Part shown: one piece after another, positions 7,441 to 16,488 of the stretch
Position numbering within the stretch: the stretch's first letter is position 1
How the letters are laid out: each line of letters opens with the position of its first letter
Source: a virus
Strand: one strand, 5' to 3'
IMG/VR virus record: IMGVR_UViG_3300005044_000012
Span: 1 to 29,986 of that record
Length of the DNA stretch: 29,986 bases
Translations under genes and position numbers: made by a program
The notes under the pieces: generated by a model
What the model was told of the DNA's origin: nothing
Databases searched by the model: none
Seen by the model: the letters and a program-made list of their open reading frames with translations, nothing else

Positions 7441-10074
7441 TTACATCACCCCGCCGAGGCGTTTTACGGTGACGTTACTATTAACCGTTCCAGTTGGTCC
7501 AAACAAAGTCAGTGTGCTAACGCTATTGTTTCCTGCTCCGTAGAAGTAAACCTCAAAGTAATCACCGGCTACGCATTCACCTATGTACTTTCCAAAAGCT
7601 CCCGTACTCGTAGAAGCAATCGCTGTTGTCGGCGCTCCGTTTTGAATACCGGCTCCGTTTTTGAAAATCTGAATTAGGTATGTGTTTGCCAGCACGTTTG
7701 TGCCGGACGTGTAAATCGTAGAGTCTACTTCGTAAATTCCAGGTGCAGGACAGGTGTACCTGTATGTGCCAGTATTCCATCCGCCGTGTGTATCCAATGT
7801 AGTAGCGTTAAAATTTACCTTTACACCGCTTGCGTTCGGGTTAACTCCCGTTTGGTTAGCCGACAAGTACGCTCGGCAAGCTATAACCTCGCTCGCAGCA
7901 ATCTGGCTGGGGCCTTGGAGCATGTATCCTTCAAGCCTAAAGTTAGCACCAAGCGTGGTTGTAATACTGGAGCGGAAAGAAACTACATCTCCCGCTTTTA
8001 AGTTTGGTACTAATAGAGAGCCTGTATAGTAGTTTCCGCCGTGTAGCGCCGCAATTCTTCTATAGGAAACTGCATTTACATACAGGTCTATTACTGGGGT
8101 ACTTGCGACGTTATCTGAACCAGCTATCGTGAAGTTGTAATCCCCTGGTACCTTTATCGTGTATTGCGTCCCGTTCCACCCACCAACACTGTCTTTGCTA
8201 GAAGTTGCTGCTATGTTGGTAGTATTTGCTGTAACCGATTGTGTGCCGCTGTTAAAAGCCACAAGGTCTACTACCCTAGTATCCGCACTCGAACTAACTA
8301 CTGTGCTCGACGACCAGCCGACGATTGGTACAGTGGCTGTCAAAACAATTTCATCCGAGTTTGCAAAAGTGATTGGGTTTGTTGCGTTAACAAAGCCAGC
8401 GTTACCTGATTCGGTATGGATAACGTAGAGCGAATCTGTATCTCGGTACGACATAGACACTACATATTGTCTAGTTCCACCGTCTAGCAGTGTGCCGTAA
8501 CCAGTAGTTCCGAAGTTAACGTCTCCAATCTTAGCTGTGTCGATAACGTAGCCAGAAGGTAAGTCTACACTTAGGTCTGCTGCGGTAGGTGCGCCAGACA
8601 ACGCCAAATTAATAGATACCTGCATCGAATCGCCAACACGTCTCCAGCGACCAGTGTACGTCGTATTGGTAGACCAGCTACCGGTCGGCGTATAGCTAAC
8701 CCAATCAGTAACAGGCGCTCCGAGCGGGACGACTTGTGGACCAATAACAAAGTTATCAAATCGTAAGTCGTAAGCGAGCGCCGTTGCGGTGATTTGAAAG
8801 ATGATAAATTCGTAAGAAACCGAATCACTCGAAGTCTGAAACGTCATTCGGGCTTGCGCCGAAGTTCCGATTCCGACCGACTCAATCTGCCAAGCCGAAG
8901 GCTGGATCATGCGATTGTTTGTTACGTCCCTGATAAGACAAACCAGATCTCCGGTGACGTATGTGCCAGAGGAAACTGTGTAATCAAACCCGATCTGGAG
9001 GACCTTGCCCTTGTCTGTCGCATCGATTGTGAAATCAAATCGCTTAACTTCTCCAGTGGTGCGAGATGCTGGCTTGCTTAAAAGAAAAGATCGAAGCCCT
9101 CTTAGCGGTGTAACCGTTGATGATGTCCACGACGATCCAGTCGAAGCCACATACTCACCACGAAACGTCGCGCTTGGACTCATCAAAGTCGACGGGTTAC
9201 TTGTGCTTAGGTTCAAGGCCGCGCCGCCAGGCGTGGCTGAGAGCTGAGTGGTGTTTCCAGAAACACTTTTTGCGTAATACGTCGTACCAGTCGTAGCTCC
9301 GCTTACGTTTCCAACAACGATTAACGGCTCGTTTTCAATAAACGTAATAGACGTCGTTGCCGTAAAGGTATCCGTCGTTCCATCAACGCTTCCAAGAATT
9401 ACGCGAGATGTGTCCACCCAGCCAGATGTGTCGTTCTCAGCATCCGGATTTGTGATGTAGTTAATTCCACTACCACCACTTCCGGTTCCGATTTCCTTCA
9501 GCGTCGTTCCATTGTCAAAAAATAGCTTCTGGCGATCTGTCGAATAAACAACCGTCGCTTCTTTTCTCGTAAGAGTATCAAGATTGGCTTTTGTTTCCTT
9601 CGGGACCGTAAGACGGCTCGTGTTTGAAGCCGTACCGCCGTCGTAGTCTTTATTTGTAAGCGTGACCGCGGCAGCATTCTTTGTCGCATCCGACGTATTG
9701 TCGACATTGCCAAGGCCTACGTCTGCTTTTACCAATCCCGTTGGGGAGTTGATAACAGGCGACGTTAACGTCTTATTTGTGAGCGTTGCGACAGCCGAGT
9801 TCTTCGTTGCGTCACTCGTGTTATCGACGTTACCAAGACCAACATCTGCTTTCACGATCCCAGTCGGAGAGTTCACGACCGGTGCGGTCAGGGTTTTATT
9901 CGTGAGAGTCTGTGTTTGATCTTCTGTAACGACAGAACGAGTAGCGCCCTGAACAAAAGCCTTAAAGCGATTGTCAGTCGTATTCAACCACACCAGGCCG
10001 TCAGGCAGGTTCGTGGGATCGCTGGTGCGGTTCTCAATCTATGCTTGTTCTAACTGACCTTTGAATTTTGCCAT
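7441..10074 (-). CDS. Tail fibre protein, interrupted by in-frame TAG
   Basis: From ATG 10074 the frame reads MAKFKGQLEQA-TAG-IENRTSDPTNLPDGL and continues to TAA at 7441, giving 877 residues. TAG is at 10039-10041 (codon 12). Reading TAG as Gln gives AQIENRTSDP, the widespread fibre and adhesin opening AQ(L/I)ENL.SDP...G...NTTD, which is the best evidence for the decoded amino acid. Two 41-residue repeats (about residues 57-138) contain the fibre motif VKADVGLGNVDNTSDA. The C-terminal half has two or three jelly-roll-like beta domains; those near residues 600 and 730 resemble C1q/TNF-like trimeric heads. It is probably the host-recognition fibre. The standard-code start would be an internal codon at 9993. 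Confidence 0.85.
9661..9906 (-). repeat. Two tandem 123-bp coding repeats in the fibre gene
   Basis: Two direct units (9784-9906 and 9661-9783) encode near-identical 41-residue segments beginning LTNKTLT and containing KADVGLGNVDNTSDA. Differences between the copies are mostly silent. A partial third unit (LTNK) follows. Such repeats form the fibre shaft and can expand or contract by recombination. Confidence 0.8.
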
Positions 10075-10075
10075 C

Positions 10076-10237
10076 TCACCATCCTCGGCTTGAGAGTAAA
10101 TAGAGGAAGCCCACCGTCATCCCGCCAACTATAACCCATGCTACAACCTCGCGTATCAGCATCTTTCGAGCTAATACCTTGGCGCGGTCTGCGACTTCTT
10201 CCGCGGTCTTTGGAGCGCGGTCTGTCCATCTTGCCAT
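10076..10237 (-). CDS. Small single-pass membrane protein
   Basis: This 53-aa frame starts at ATG 10237, overlapping the TAA of the upstream gene, and ends in TGA one base before the fibre ATG. Residues 1-28 are charged (RAPKTAEEVADRAKVLARKM) and residues 31-48 form one hydrophobic helix (VVAWVIVGGMTVGFLYLL). Tight overlaps on both sides support it as a real gene. The function is unknown; small membrane proteins here may assist virion assembly or lysis. Confidence 0.65.
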   Translation of the reverse strand: MARWTDRAPKTAEEVADRAKVLARKMLIREVVAWVIVGGMTVGFLYLLSSRGW

Positions 10238-10992
10238 TACTTTAACCCCACAAAATTAGTTTCAGTCAAAAGCTCTTGAATCTTTTTGCCGAAGGTTCCT
10301 GTCGTATTATTCGTTGCGAGATCAGCACTCCACGGATTCCCCGCACCACCCGCATCTGCGAGCGCCTTGCCCATAGTTCCGACGTCTGGATATTCAGCCA
10401 CAAGAGCGGACCAGACAGCGTCTGCTAGACCCTCAGGACTCAGTGGTGTGGCTCCGCCAGCCTCTGCAATCATGTTTGCAAGAGCCGTCATCACGACGTT
10501 AGGCGTGATTGCGATGGAGCTCGTCGCCGTTACAGGAATGATCCCGCCAAGCTGAGCTACGTTTACAGAAAGAGTCCCTGAACTTGTCGCGATCATCAAA
10601 ACACCCGCGGAAAGATCCGCAGCGTTTACTGTGATGGTCGCCGCACCAGACGCAATCATTGCCACGATCTGATCGAGATCAGCGGTAATTACCGTGATCG
10701 ACATCGCAGAAGTACCCGCCAAGGCTTTCCCCATTTTCGCGTCTGCGTTTGTCGCAGAGATTGCCGCCTGTGACGAATTATAAGAGGACATCCCTCCCGC
10801 TTTCAGCGGGAGGAGAAGAGCCCCAGTGTTGTAACCATTCGGAACACCGGACTTGTTATCGATGTCTAGTTGTTCATCTACGTAAAGGTTTACTAATAGG
10901 TCCTTACGCTTAACAGACCAAGCCTGAGCTCCGCCGACAGCAAGACCGCCGACGTATCCTTGAGCGTTGAGTCTGTTAGTGCGTAGAGCCAT
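10237..10992 (-). CDS. Virion protein of unknown role
   Basis: This encodes 251 aa. The N-terminus MALRTNRLNAQGYVGGLAVGGAQ is followed by a beta-rich, Ala/Ser/Thr/Val-rich middle (residues about 80-170) with a three-fold repeated pattern (DLDQIVAMIASGAATITVNA, DLSAGVLMIATSSGTLSVNV, QLGGIIPVTATSSIAITPNV). The C-terminal part contains LADAVWSALVAEYPDVGTMGKALADAGG, seen in some phage minor tail or capsid proteins. It has no signal or membrane segment. A minor structural protein is likely from composition and position. Confidence 0.7.
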   Translation of the reverse strand: MALRTNRLNAQGYVGGLAVGGAQAWSVKRKDLLVNLYVDEQLDIDNKSGVPNGYNTGALLLPLKAGGMSSYNSSQAAISATNADAKMGKALAGTSAMSITVITADLDQIVAMIASGAATITVNAADLSAGVLMIATSSGTLSVNVAQLGGIIPVTATSSIAITPNVVMTALANMIAEAGGATPLSPEGLADAVWSALVAEYPDVGTMGKALADAGGAGNPWSADLATNNTTGTFGKKIQELLTETNFVGLK

Positions 10993-10995
10993 CTA

Positions 10996-11877
10996 TTAAC
11001 CCCACACGAATTCTAAAGAACCGTTGATGATCGAACCGTTGGCCGCTGCACCTGCTGGCTGATAAAGAAGATTCAAACAAGCTCCATCAACAACTTGCGG
11101 AAGGCTTGGAGCTGCGCTCAAGAAATCCATGATCACTGGGACGTTCGCAGTTGTGAGCGGGATCTCCGCAAGCGGCTGACAAATGACAAGAGCCATTGTC
11201 CCCGTCGTTGCGTGAGGCGTCGTAACCGTAACCGATTGAACTGATCTGATTCCAGTGTCACCAGATTGAAGTGGTAAGAACGGCCCACGGTTATTCGCCG
11301 AGGTCCCTGAGTGCGGGAATCGGCCAATACCTACAGAAGCGTTAAAAGCTGTCGTAGCTCCAAGAGCTCGGCCCGTATCTGTACCACCTGTGTTTTGACG
11401 AGTGTAACTCATTGCGACCGTTGGAGTGTTGGCACCAGAGGCGACAGTGTGAACCATGAACGCGCGATTGCCGTTTCCGTTGGTGTATCGCGTGAGTGCT
11501 GACCCGTTGGTCAAAGTCTGAGTCGTTGCTGATGTAGAAAGAATCGTCGGATAATACAAAAGTGTGTCGACCAACAATAAAGTACCAGGAGCCACGGTCG
11601 CCGTGTTTCCGTTTACAACGGCCTTAAGTAAGTGCTTCGTATCACTCGATACGTTGCCTCCGTGATAAATCCCCCAACCAGTTGTTTCGTCAGGGATCGT
11701 CGCAGCTAACGCAGTGCCTGCGTAAGTGTTCGCGACAGGCGATCCTGAAAGAAGCGACAAATCGTACCATGCGCCAGCAACGTAAGCGCCGTTTGCGATT
11801 GTCTTGTTAAAGTCTGCGCGCCAGCGCTTACCCGCGGTCAACTCAGTTACTAAGTCATCAAGCGATGAAAAACCCAT
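10996..11877 (-). CDS. Structural protein, paralogue A
   Basis: This encodes 293 aa. It is clearly related along its length to the 288-aa neighbour upstream: both share a D(F/S)..TV/I...W.DLS..SGSP.AN.YA opening, a beta-rich Thr/Gly/Ala-rich body, and the segments GPFLPLQSGDTGIRSVQSVT versus GPFIPLQSGDTGIRSVESIT. The pair arose by tandem duplication. Beta-sandwich virion proteins of this kind are often capsid decoration or tail proteins. No specific family is recognised. Confidence 0.75.
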   Translation of the reverse strand: MGFSSLDDLVTELTAGKRWRADFNKTIANGAYVAGAWYDLSLLSGSPVANTYAGTALAATIPDETTGWGIYHGGNVSSDTKHLLKAVVNGNTATVAPGTLLLVDTLLYYPTILSTSATTQTLTNGSALTRYTNGNGNRAFMVHTVASGANTPTVAMSYTRQNTGGTDTGRALGATTAFNASVGIGRFPHSGTSANNRGPFLPLQSGDTGIRSVQSVTVTTPHATTGTMALVICQPLAEIPLTTANVPVIMDFLSAAPSLPQVVDGACLNLLYQPAGAAANGSIINGSLEFVWG

Positions 11878-11878
11878 A

Positions 11879-12745
11879 TTATCTCCAAGTCGTGACGAGC
11901 ATCCCCGTAAGAACGCCAGCCGCTAATGATGCGTTAGGTAAACAAATGAAATTTAAGTAAGCGCCGTCCTCGATCGTTTCGCCGCTCATGTGGTCATAGA
12001 AATTATCGAGCTGCGAAGGTGTCGCAAAGACCGCCGTGACTTCTTCGATCCCTATGTCATAGATCGGTTTCACAAGAACGAGAGAAAGAATCCCGCCGTT
12101 GGGAGCAGCAAAGGTAATGGACTCAACCGACCTGATACCAGTATCACCTGATTGCAATGGAATGAATGGCCCACGACTTCCAGCCGCAGTGCCTGAATTT
12201 ACGATTGTCGCAGCGGTCGCCGTCGTGTTTGTTGTGACGACTGGTGAGGTTCTCCCAGAGACTCCCGCCTGATTCGTGTAAGAAATCGTGAAGTTCACGT
12301 TTCCTGTGTAGGCACCTTGGCTCACAAGCATCGCTTGAACGCCAGATCCAGAAGTATATCGAGGTAAAGTAACCGTATTGTCTAAGGACTGAGTCGACGT
12401 CTCATCGCCATCGATGAATGGATAGTAAAGCAGATAGTCACAAAGCATGAGCGTTGATGACTGAAAACCAGTCGACGCTGAAACAACGTGGAGCTTCTTA
12501 ACGAATTTCCGGTCTGGCGTAACTGCACCGCCGTTATCAATTCCCTTCGTGGAATTTAACGTCGCGGCGACCAGAGGTTCAGTCGCATAGAAATTAGCTG
12601 GAGGACTTCCAGGAGAATAAGAAAGATCGCACCACGTCCCTGCGGCAGTGGTGTTCGATACAACCTTACGAAAAGATGCGTGCCAGAATTTTCCATCTGA
12701 CTGCATCGAATCTTTAATGTCCCGAAAGCCTCTAAACCCAGCCAA
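11879..12745 (-). CDS. Structural protein, paralogue B
   Basis: This encodes 288 aa, paralogous to the 293-aa protein directly downstream (shared QSGDTGIRSVE motif and similar N-terminal W.DLSY.PGSP.ANFYA). The start appears to be TTG 12743-12745, three bases after the TAA of the preceding gene and in the same frame. No ATG fits the homologous N-terminus, so translation probably depends on coupling. The low-efficiency start may keep it less abundant than its paralogue. The role is probably structural. Confidence 0.7.
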   Translation of the reverse strand: MAGFRGFRDIKDSMQSDGKFWHASFRKVVSNTTAAGTWCDLSYSPGSPPANFYATEPLVAATLNSTKGIDNGGAVTPDRKFVKKLHVVSASTGFQSSTLMLCDYLLYYPFIDGDETSTQSLDNTVTLPRYTSGSGVQAMLVSQGAYTGNVNFTISYTNQAGVSGRTSPVVTTNTTATAATIVNSGTAAGSRGPFIPLQSGDTGIRSVESITFAAPNGGILSLVLVKPIYDIGIEEVTAVFATPSQLDNFYDHMSGETIEDGAYLNFICLPNASLAAGVLTGMLVTTWR

Positions 12746-12748
12746 GGC

Positions 12749-13156
12749 TTAATCCAACGTGAATGACAGCGCGTTGGCTGCAAACTGAGGTTGGACGCCT
12801 GTGCTAACAGAGATCGACGAAGATAACGCCGCTCGGACGATAATCGTACCAGCTCCGCTTGAGCTAGAAACAATCGAAGCGTGTGTGATCGTGTTACTTC
12901 CAGAAGTACACGCCGCAAACTGCTCAAGGTTCGCATTGCTAACCGTGTTGCCACTAATCGTGAAGTCGGTCGCACGAGTTAGTACAACGCGAGCGTAACC
13001 ACCATAAGTAGCCTCACTCGTTATCGCACTTCCAGCCTCGCCTGGGTCAGCCGTGTGAAGAGCGATCCATAGGTCCGTGTTGCCATCCCATGAGGTTGGC
13101 GTACCGACAAAAATCTAGTTGAGTACCGCTGTTTCCGCTGTGTTTGAAAAACTCAT
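12749..13156 (-). CDS. Phage tail-fibre-family protein, interrupted by in-frame TAG
   Basis: This gene is invisible with the standard code. ATG 13156 (binding site GAGG) reads MSFSNTAETAVLN-TAG-IFVGTPTSWDGNTDLWIALH and continues TADPGEAGSA, then YGGYARVVLTR, to TAA at 12749, giving 135 residues. TAG is at 13115-13117 (codon 14). The pattern LN..F.GT......(L)(W/Y).ALHTADPG..G.....E..Y.GYAR is a recognisable small phage virion-protein family in which the LN.IF region is part of the conserved core. The N-terminal part before TAG is therefore integral. Gln at the TAG position gives LNQIFVGT, consistent with that family. Confidence 0.85.
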
Positions 13157-13163
13157 TTGAACC

Positions 13164-13685
13164 TCACGAGTATGTTAACGAAGCCCTATTGTTCCAAATA
13201 TTATCGTAATTCTGGTCTCCATCGGCGAATAAAAACTTAGTCACCGCACCAGAGACGCTCGCACGCTTGATTTTCCAGACCGCAGAAGCCTCAGAAGAGC
13301 CCACCGTGGCGTAGCCAAAGTAAGTTACCGTGTCTGAAGCTTTATCGATAATCACAGACTCATCAGCCGCAGCCGATGGATTCACGACGTTTACATTTAA
13401 ACCTCGACCACCAGAAGCGACCGTCGAGCCGATGAGATTCGTCCCATCACCAATTCGGACTGAGTCGTTGGCGTGGTCTATAACGATGTCGGTGACGTTT
13501 ACGTCTAAAGCTTTTTTTCCGCCAACATCCGTGATCGAAACATCCTGAGAACCATCGGTGATAGAGACAGAGGAAGCGATTCCCCCACCACCGTTGGTTA
13601 TCACGTTGCCCGAGTTATCAACCTGAATAGGTTTGAAGTTTCCACTCGGATCTTGACCAAGAATCTGTTTGCGACTCGCGCTCAT
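13164..13685 (-). CDS. Beta-rich virion protein
   Basis: This encodes 173 aa. The N-terminus MSASRKQILGQDPSGNFKPIQVDNSGN is of a common phage structural type. It then has short beta repeats (SVSITDGSQDVSITDVGG, VRIGDGTNLIGSTVASGG), and the C-terminal part ends DNIWNNRASLTYS. It sits right after a pair of hairpins that may partly end transcription from the capsid genes. Probably a decoration or tail-associated protein; no precise name can be given. Confidence 0.7.
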   Translation of the reverse strand: MSASRKQILGQDPSGNFKPIQVDNSGNVITNGGGGIASSVSITDGSQDVSITDVGGKKALDVNVTDIVIDHANDSVRIGDGTNLIGSTVASGGRGLNVNVVNPSAAADESVIIDKASDTVTYFGYATVGSSEASAVWKIKRASVSGAVTKFLFADGDQNYDNIWNNRASLTYS

Positions 13686-13701
13686 TTACACCCCTTAAAA
13701 T

Positions 13702-13721
13702 AGGGGGGTTTTGACCCCCCT
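13702..13721 (-). terminator. Probable rho-independent terminator
   Basis: On the minus strand an AGGGGGGT / ACCCCCCT stem with a 4-base loop is followed by ATTTTAAGG. The stem is GC-only except for the end pair, and the T-stretch is short. It sits between two genes of the same direction, so it probably gives partial termination after the capsid-region genes. Confidence 0.6.
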
Positions 13722-13722
13722 A

Positions 13723-13750
13723 GGACCATCCACCTAAGTGGTTATGGTCC
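13723..13750 (-). terminator. Second hairpin next to the terminator
   Basis: GGACCATAACCAC and GTGGATGGTCC form a long imperfect stem (loop about TTAG) immediately upstream of the G/C hairpin on the minus strand. It may assist termination or protect the 3' end of the capsid transcript. Confidence 0.5.
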
Positions 13751-13772
13751 GTTGATCGAATCAATGACTCGA

Positions 13773-14225
13773 TTAAGCTGGAATAAATTCTACGTGGAAT
13801 CTCAAGGCACCAGCCGTCAGAGTCGCAGTTGCGATCGTGATGGTTAGGTCCGAGTTAGCAGTGATTTTAATCCCTGCTACCGAGCCAGCAAGAGCTGGTG
13901 CGGTAATTCCAGCAAACGAAGCAATTGCAATCGCGCCAGTTAAGGCTGTCGCGCCAGCGTTCAGCGTAACAGTCGCAGAACCGCCAGAGGTGACGTTCGT
14001 CACTTCTTCAACGAATACGCGAGTTACAACCGAGTTTGCCGGAATAACGACGTCCTGAATGACAGAAGCAAGAGTGATCGTCGAGATCGCTCCGCCTTGT
14101 GTTGCAAATGAATAATCAGCCGCAACAACCTTTGGCGCTCTGTGGATGACGTTACCAATGCTGTTTTTTCGAAAGATAGAAGAGAACCTGTTTAGTTCCG
14201 CTCGAGCTTGTGCAGTTAGTGACAT
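13773..14225 (-). CDS. Small virion protein, probably capsid decoration
   Basis: This encodes 150 aa from ATG 14225 with a perfect AAGGAGAT site 7 bases upstream; a longer frame to 14336 would run through a terminator-like hairpin and is rejected. The N-terminus is basic and helical (MSLTAQARAELNRFSSIFRK). The rest is beta-rich (residues about 35-150: GGAISTITLASVIQDVVIPA, TSGGSATVTLNAGATALTGA). It stands alone between two hairpin terminators directly after the major capsid gene. That is the usual place for an abundant head decoration protein. This role is inferred. Confidence 0.7.
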   Translation of the reverse strand: MSLTAQARAELNRFSSIFRKNSIGNVIHRAPKVVAADYSFATQGGAISTITLASVIQDVVIPANSVVTRVFVEEVTNVTSGGSATVTLNAGATALTGAIAIASFAGITAPALAGSVAGIKITANSDLTITIATATLTAGALRFHVEFIPA

Positions 14226-14245
14226 TTTTATCTCCTTCGTCAGCA

Positions 14246-14275
14246 AAAGCCCCAGCCCCCGCGAGGGGGCTAGGG
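14246..14275 (-). terminator. Terminator-like hairpin after the major capsid gene
   Basis: On the minus strand AGCCCCC-TCGC-GGGGGCT (14254-14271) forms a very GC-rich stem, followed by GGGGCTTTTG. It lies 19 bases past the capsid gene TAA and ends 21 bases before the next ATG. It probably gives partial termination and sets capsid expression above that of distal genes. Confidence 0.65.
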
Positions 14276-14293
14276 CACATGCTTCACACGTTA

Positions 14294-15517
14294 TTAAGCA
14301 ACAACCGAAGCAGGCAAAGAGTGGATAACACCCCATTGAGATGGCTTACAGACGAAGTCGCCGCGAAGCGCCATATCTGTAATCATCTGTGGGCCATCAG
14401 TACCACGAACCATGAAGAACTCTTCATTGCCGTACATCTTGCGCTTGAACGGTTCAGCTCCAGCGAAAGTGACTTTCTTTACGTCGCCAACATAGATGAC
14501 GTCGTTAGGCATTTCACGAAGAGCAACGATCTTCGCTTGGCCTTCGGCGCCAACGATGTCGACAGACTGCCAGCCGTAACCAGCTTTCTTTTCGATAGTC
14601 GCATAGCGACGGTTCGACTCAAGGACTCGAGAGATGTTCTTGAAAACACCCATCGAAACCCACATCTCCTTGAACATGTTTCCACGCTTCTCATTGAAGT
14701 CGTAGTAAGTGCCAAGAAGATCGTCGAGGATTGTCGCCGCAGTGAACGATGCACCAGACGCCTGGAGCGACTGGAGAACCGCATACGATGACTTAGTGAG
14801 TCCGTAGATCGAGTCCGATCCACCAAGAGCCGCAGTCAACGTCACGTCACGAAGCGATTGGAATCGCTCTGTGCCTGAACCAACAACGCGAACGCGAGCG
14901 TTCTGCGCAGTTGTGAACGTCGACAAGTTTACTGCCGCACCACCAGTTCGAGCATCGAACACAGACAAAACGCCAGTGTTGATGTTGATCGAACGGATGT
15001 AGCCAGTAGCCGCACCAGTGTCGTCGTCGATGACTTCGATCTTCATGCCCTTACGGAAAGCGTATGGTTTATCGACAGTGATGTCACCGCCAGCGGTTCC
15101 GTTTGCAGTCGCACGAGCGATGCGAGCACCAGCCAAGAAGCCGATACCAACTTGCTCTTGGGCGAACTTCACGAACTCTTCGATCTTGTCTGGCATGATC
15201 TTCAGGTACGAAGATTCCATATCACCGTGGCGATAGAGATCCGACTCACGAACCAAGATCGAGCCCCAGAGCTCTTTCATGGTTGTAGTACCCATGACCA
15301 CGTCCATCTCAGCAACGTCGTTAGACGCCGCAAGAGATCCGTATTGGAGCGAGCTGAAACCAGCTTCCAAAAATGGGACCTCATAAGTCCCACCGCGCCA
15401 CGACTTATCTTTTTCGCAGTTCGCGTAGATGTAGGACATTTTCGCAAATTCATTTTCGATCAGCGACTCTGGCGTGTAACGCTTCAAGAGCGCGCTGTAA
15501 CTAGCTGTAGCTGCCAT
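14294..15517 (-). CDS. Major capsid protein
   Basis: This encodes 407 aa. It starts MAATASYSALLKRYTPESL with a strong AAGGAGATAA site upstream, the best ribosome binding site in the head region. Early elements include WRGGTYEVPFLEAGFSSLQYG; a long spine-helix-like stretch runs through ESSYLKIMPDKIEEFVKFAQ, and a C-terminal P-domain-like region contains YGWQSVDIVGAEG and FFMVRGTDGPQ. This matches HK97-fold capsid proteins of short-tailed phages. It directly follows a scaffold-like gene and the portal, and is followed by a hairpin terminator. It contains no TAG, so it would be made without amber suppression. Confidence 0.85.
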   Translation of the reverse strand: MAATASYSALLKRYTPESLIENEFAKMSYIYANCEKDKSWRGGTYEVPFLEAGFSSLQYGSLAASNDVAEMDVVMGTTTMKELWGSILVRESDLYRHGDMESSYLKIMPDKIEEFVKFAQEQVGIGFLAGARIARATANGTAGGDITVDKPYAFRKGMKIEVIDDDTGAATGYIRSININTGVLSVFDARTGGAAVNLSTFTTAQNARVRVVGSGTERFQSLRDVTLTAALGGSDSIYGLTKSSYAVLQSLQASGASFTAATILDDLLGTYYDFNEKRGNMFKEMWVSMGVFKNISRVLESNRRYATIEKKAGYGWQSVDIVGAEGQAKIVALREMPNDVIYVGDVKKVTFAGAEPFKRKMYGNEEFFMVRGTDGPQMITDMALRGDFVCKPSQWGVIHSLPASVVA

Positions 15518-15534
15518 CTGTTATCTCCTTTTTG

Positions 15535-16485
15535 TTATTCAGCACTCGATTGCTCGACTCGCTCTCTATAGAGCCGTCGCATATCGTCGATTGATTGTAC
15601 TTTTCTTTGGGCTGGACTTGCGGTTCCCGCCTGAATGTTCGGAATGACTGGGACTTGCTTAGGGCCTTGTAACGCTTGCGGAGCTTGTGGTGCGGACTGT
15701 AAGAACGCGCCATATTTCTTTACCAGCTCCGAAACAACCTCACCGACAGGGACGTCTTTCCCTTGCGTGTGGTAATAATACTGGCCTAAACGAATCGCCT
15801 CATCCTGAAATGCACCTGCGCCTTGCTTGGCGTCGAATGCTTGTACGAGAGCCGCAACGTCTGATTTCGTCAGTGCTGCGGAGAGTTCTTGGTTTCGTTG
15901 AGAAACCTGAAGAGTCATCATCTGCTCACGCATCTGCTCCATTTGCGTCTGGGCCTGATACTCTTGCCGACGTGCCTCTTCGCTCTGAGTGTATATCCTT
16001 TTTTGATCTTCTGGCAAATCTGCCAATTTCGCTTGATGAAGAGCCCACTCGTAAACCTTGTTCTCTGGGATTCCGAGCGTCTTGAAAACCGCACCAATGT
16101 CGTTTCGTTTGTAATGTGCTTCAGCCTCCATTACTTGACGCATAATTGGCGCATACTGTTTTTGCTCACGCTCTGTGAGCTCTTTGATTTGAGTCTGATA
16201 TTTATCGCGACTCTGCTTCACTTCGTCTAGGCCGTAAGCTTTTTCAAAGATCTCGCGGACCTTTTTTTCTGTCTCTGGATCTTTAACCACACTGCGAAAG
16301 GCTTCAGGAATCTCGTGCTCAGCGTCCTTTACCTTGAACTTAAAGTTCGGCTGATACTGCGGAGCCTCTTGCGGAGCTCCACCAACTATCGTTGGTGATT
16401 CACTTTGCGTTGGAGTCGCCTCCTTTGGTGCCTCAACAACTGGTGCGGAAACTTCCGGTGTACTCTGACTTACGACTTCTTCCAT
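15535..16485 (-). CDS. Scaffolding protein
   Basis: This encodes 316 aa. The N-terminal third is Pro/Glu/Gln/Ala-rich and disordered (MEEVVSQSTPEVSAPVVEAP). A long charged coiled coil (residues about 95-215: VREIFEKAYGLDEVKQSRDK ... EEARRQEYQAQTQMEQMREQ) and a Pro/Gln-rich linker follow. The tail is a short basic helix (IDDMRRLYRERVEQSS) of the type that binds capsid protein. Position between portal and capsid genes completes the classic portal-scaffold-capsid order. There is no protease signature and no in-frame TAG. Confidence 0.8.
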   Translation of the reverse strand: MEEVVSQSTPEVSAPVVEAPKEATPTQSESPTIVGGAPQEAPQYQPNFKFKVKDAEHEIPEAFRSVVKDPETEKKVREIFEKAYGLDEVKQSRDKYQTQIKELTEREQKQYAPIMRQVMEAEAHYKRNDIGAVFKTLGIPENKVYEWALHQAKLADLPEDQKRIYTQSEEARRQEYQAQTQMEQMREQMMTLQVSQRNQELSAALTKSDVAALVQAFDAKQGAGAFQDEAIRLGQYYYHTQGKDVPVGEVVSELVKKYGAFLQSAPQAPQALQGPKQVPVIPNIQAGTASPAQRKVQSIDDMRRLYRERVEQSSAE

Positions 16486-16488
16486 GAC

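Noticed and set aside
12556-12975. Minus-strand frame of 139 codons
   Set aside because: It is a shifted frame over the ends of two genes; the TAG-containing frame 12749-13156 matches a known phage protein pattern.
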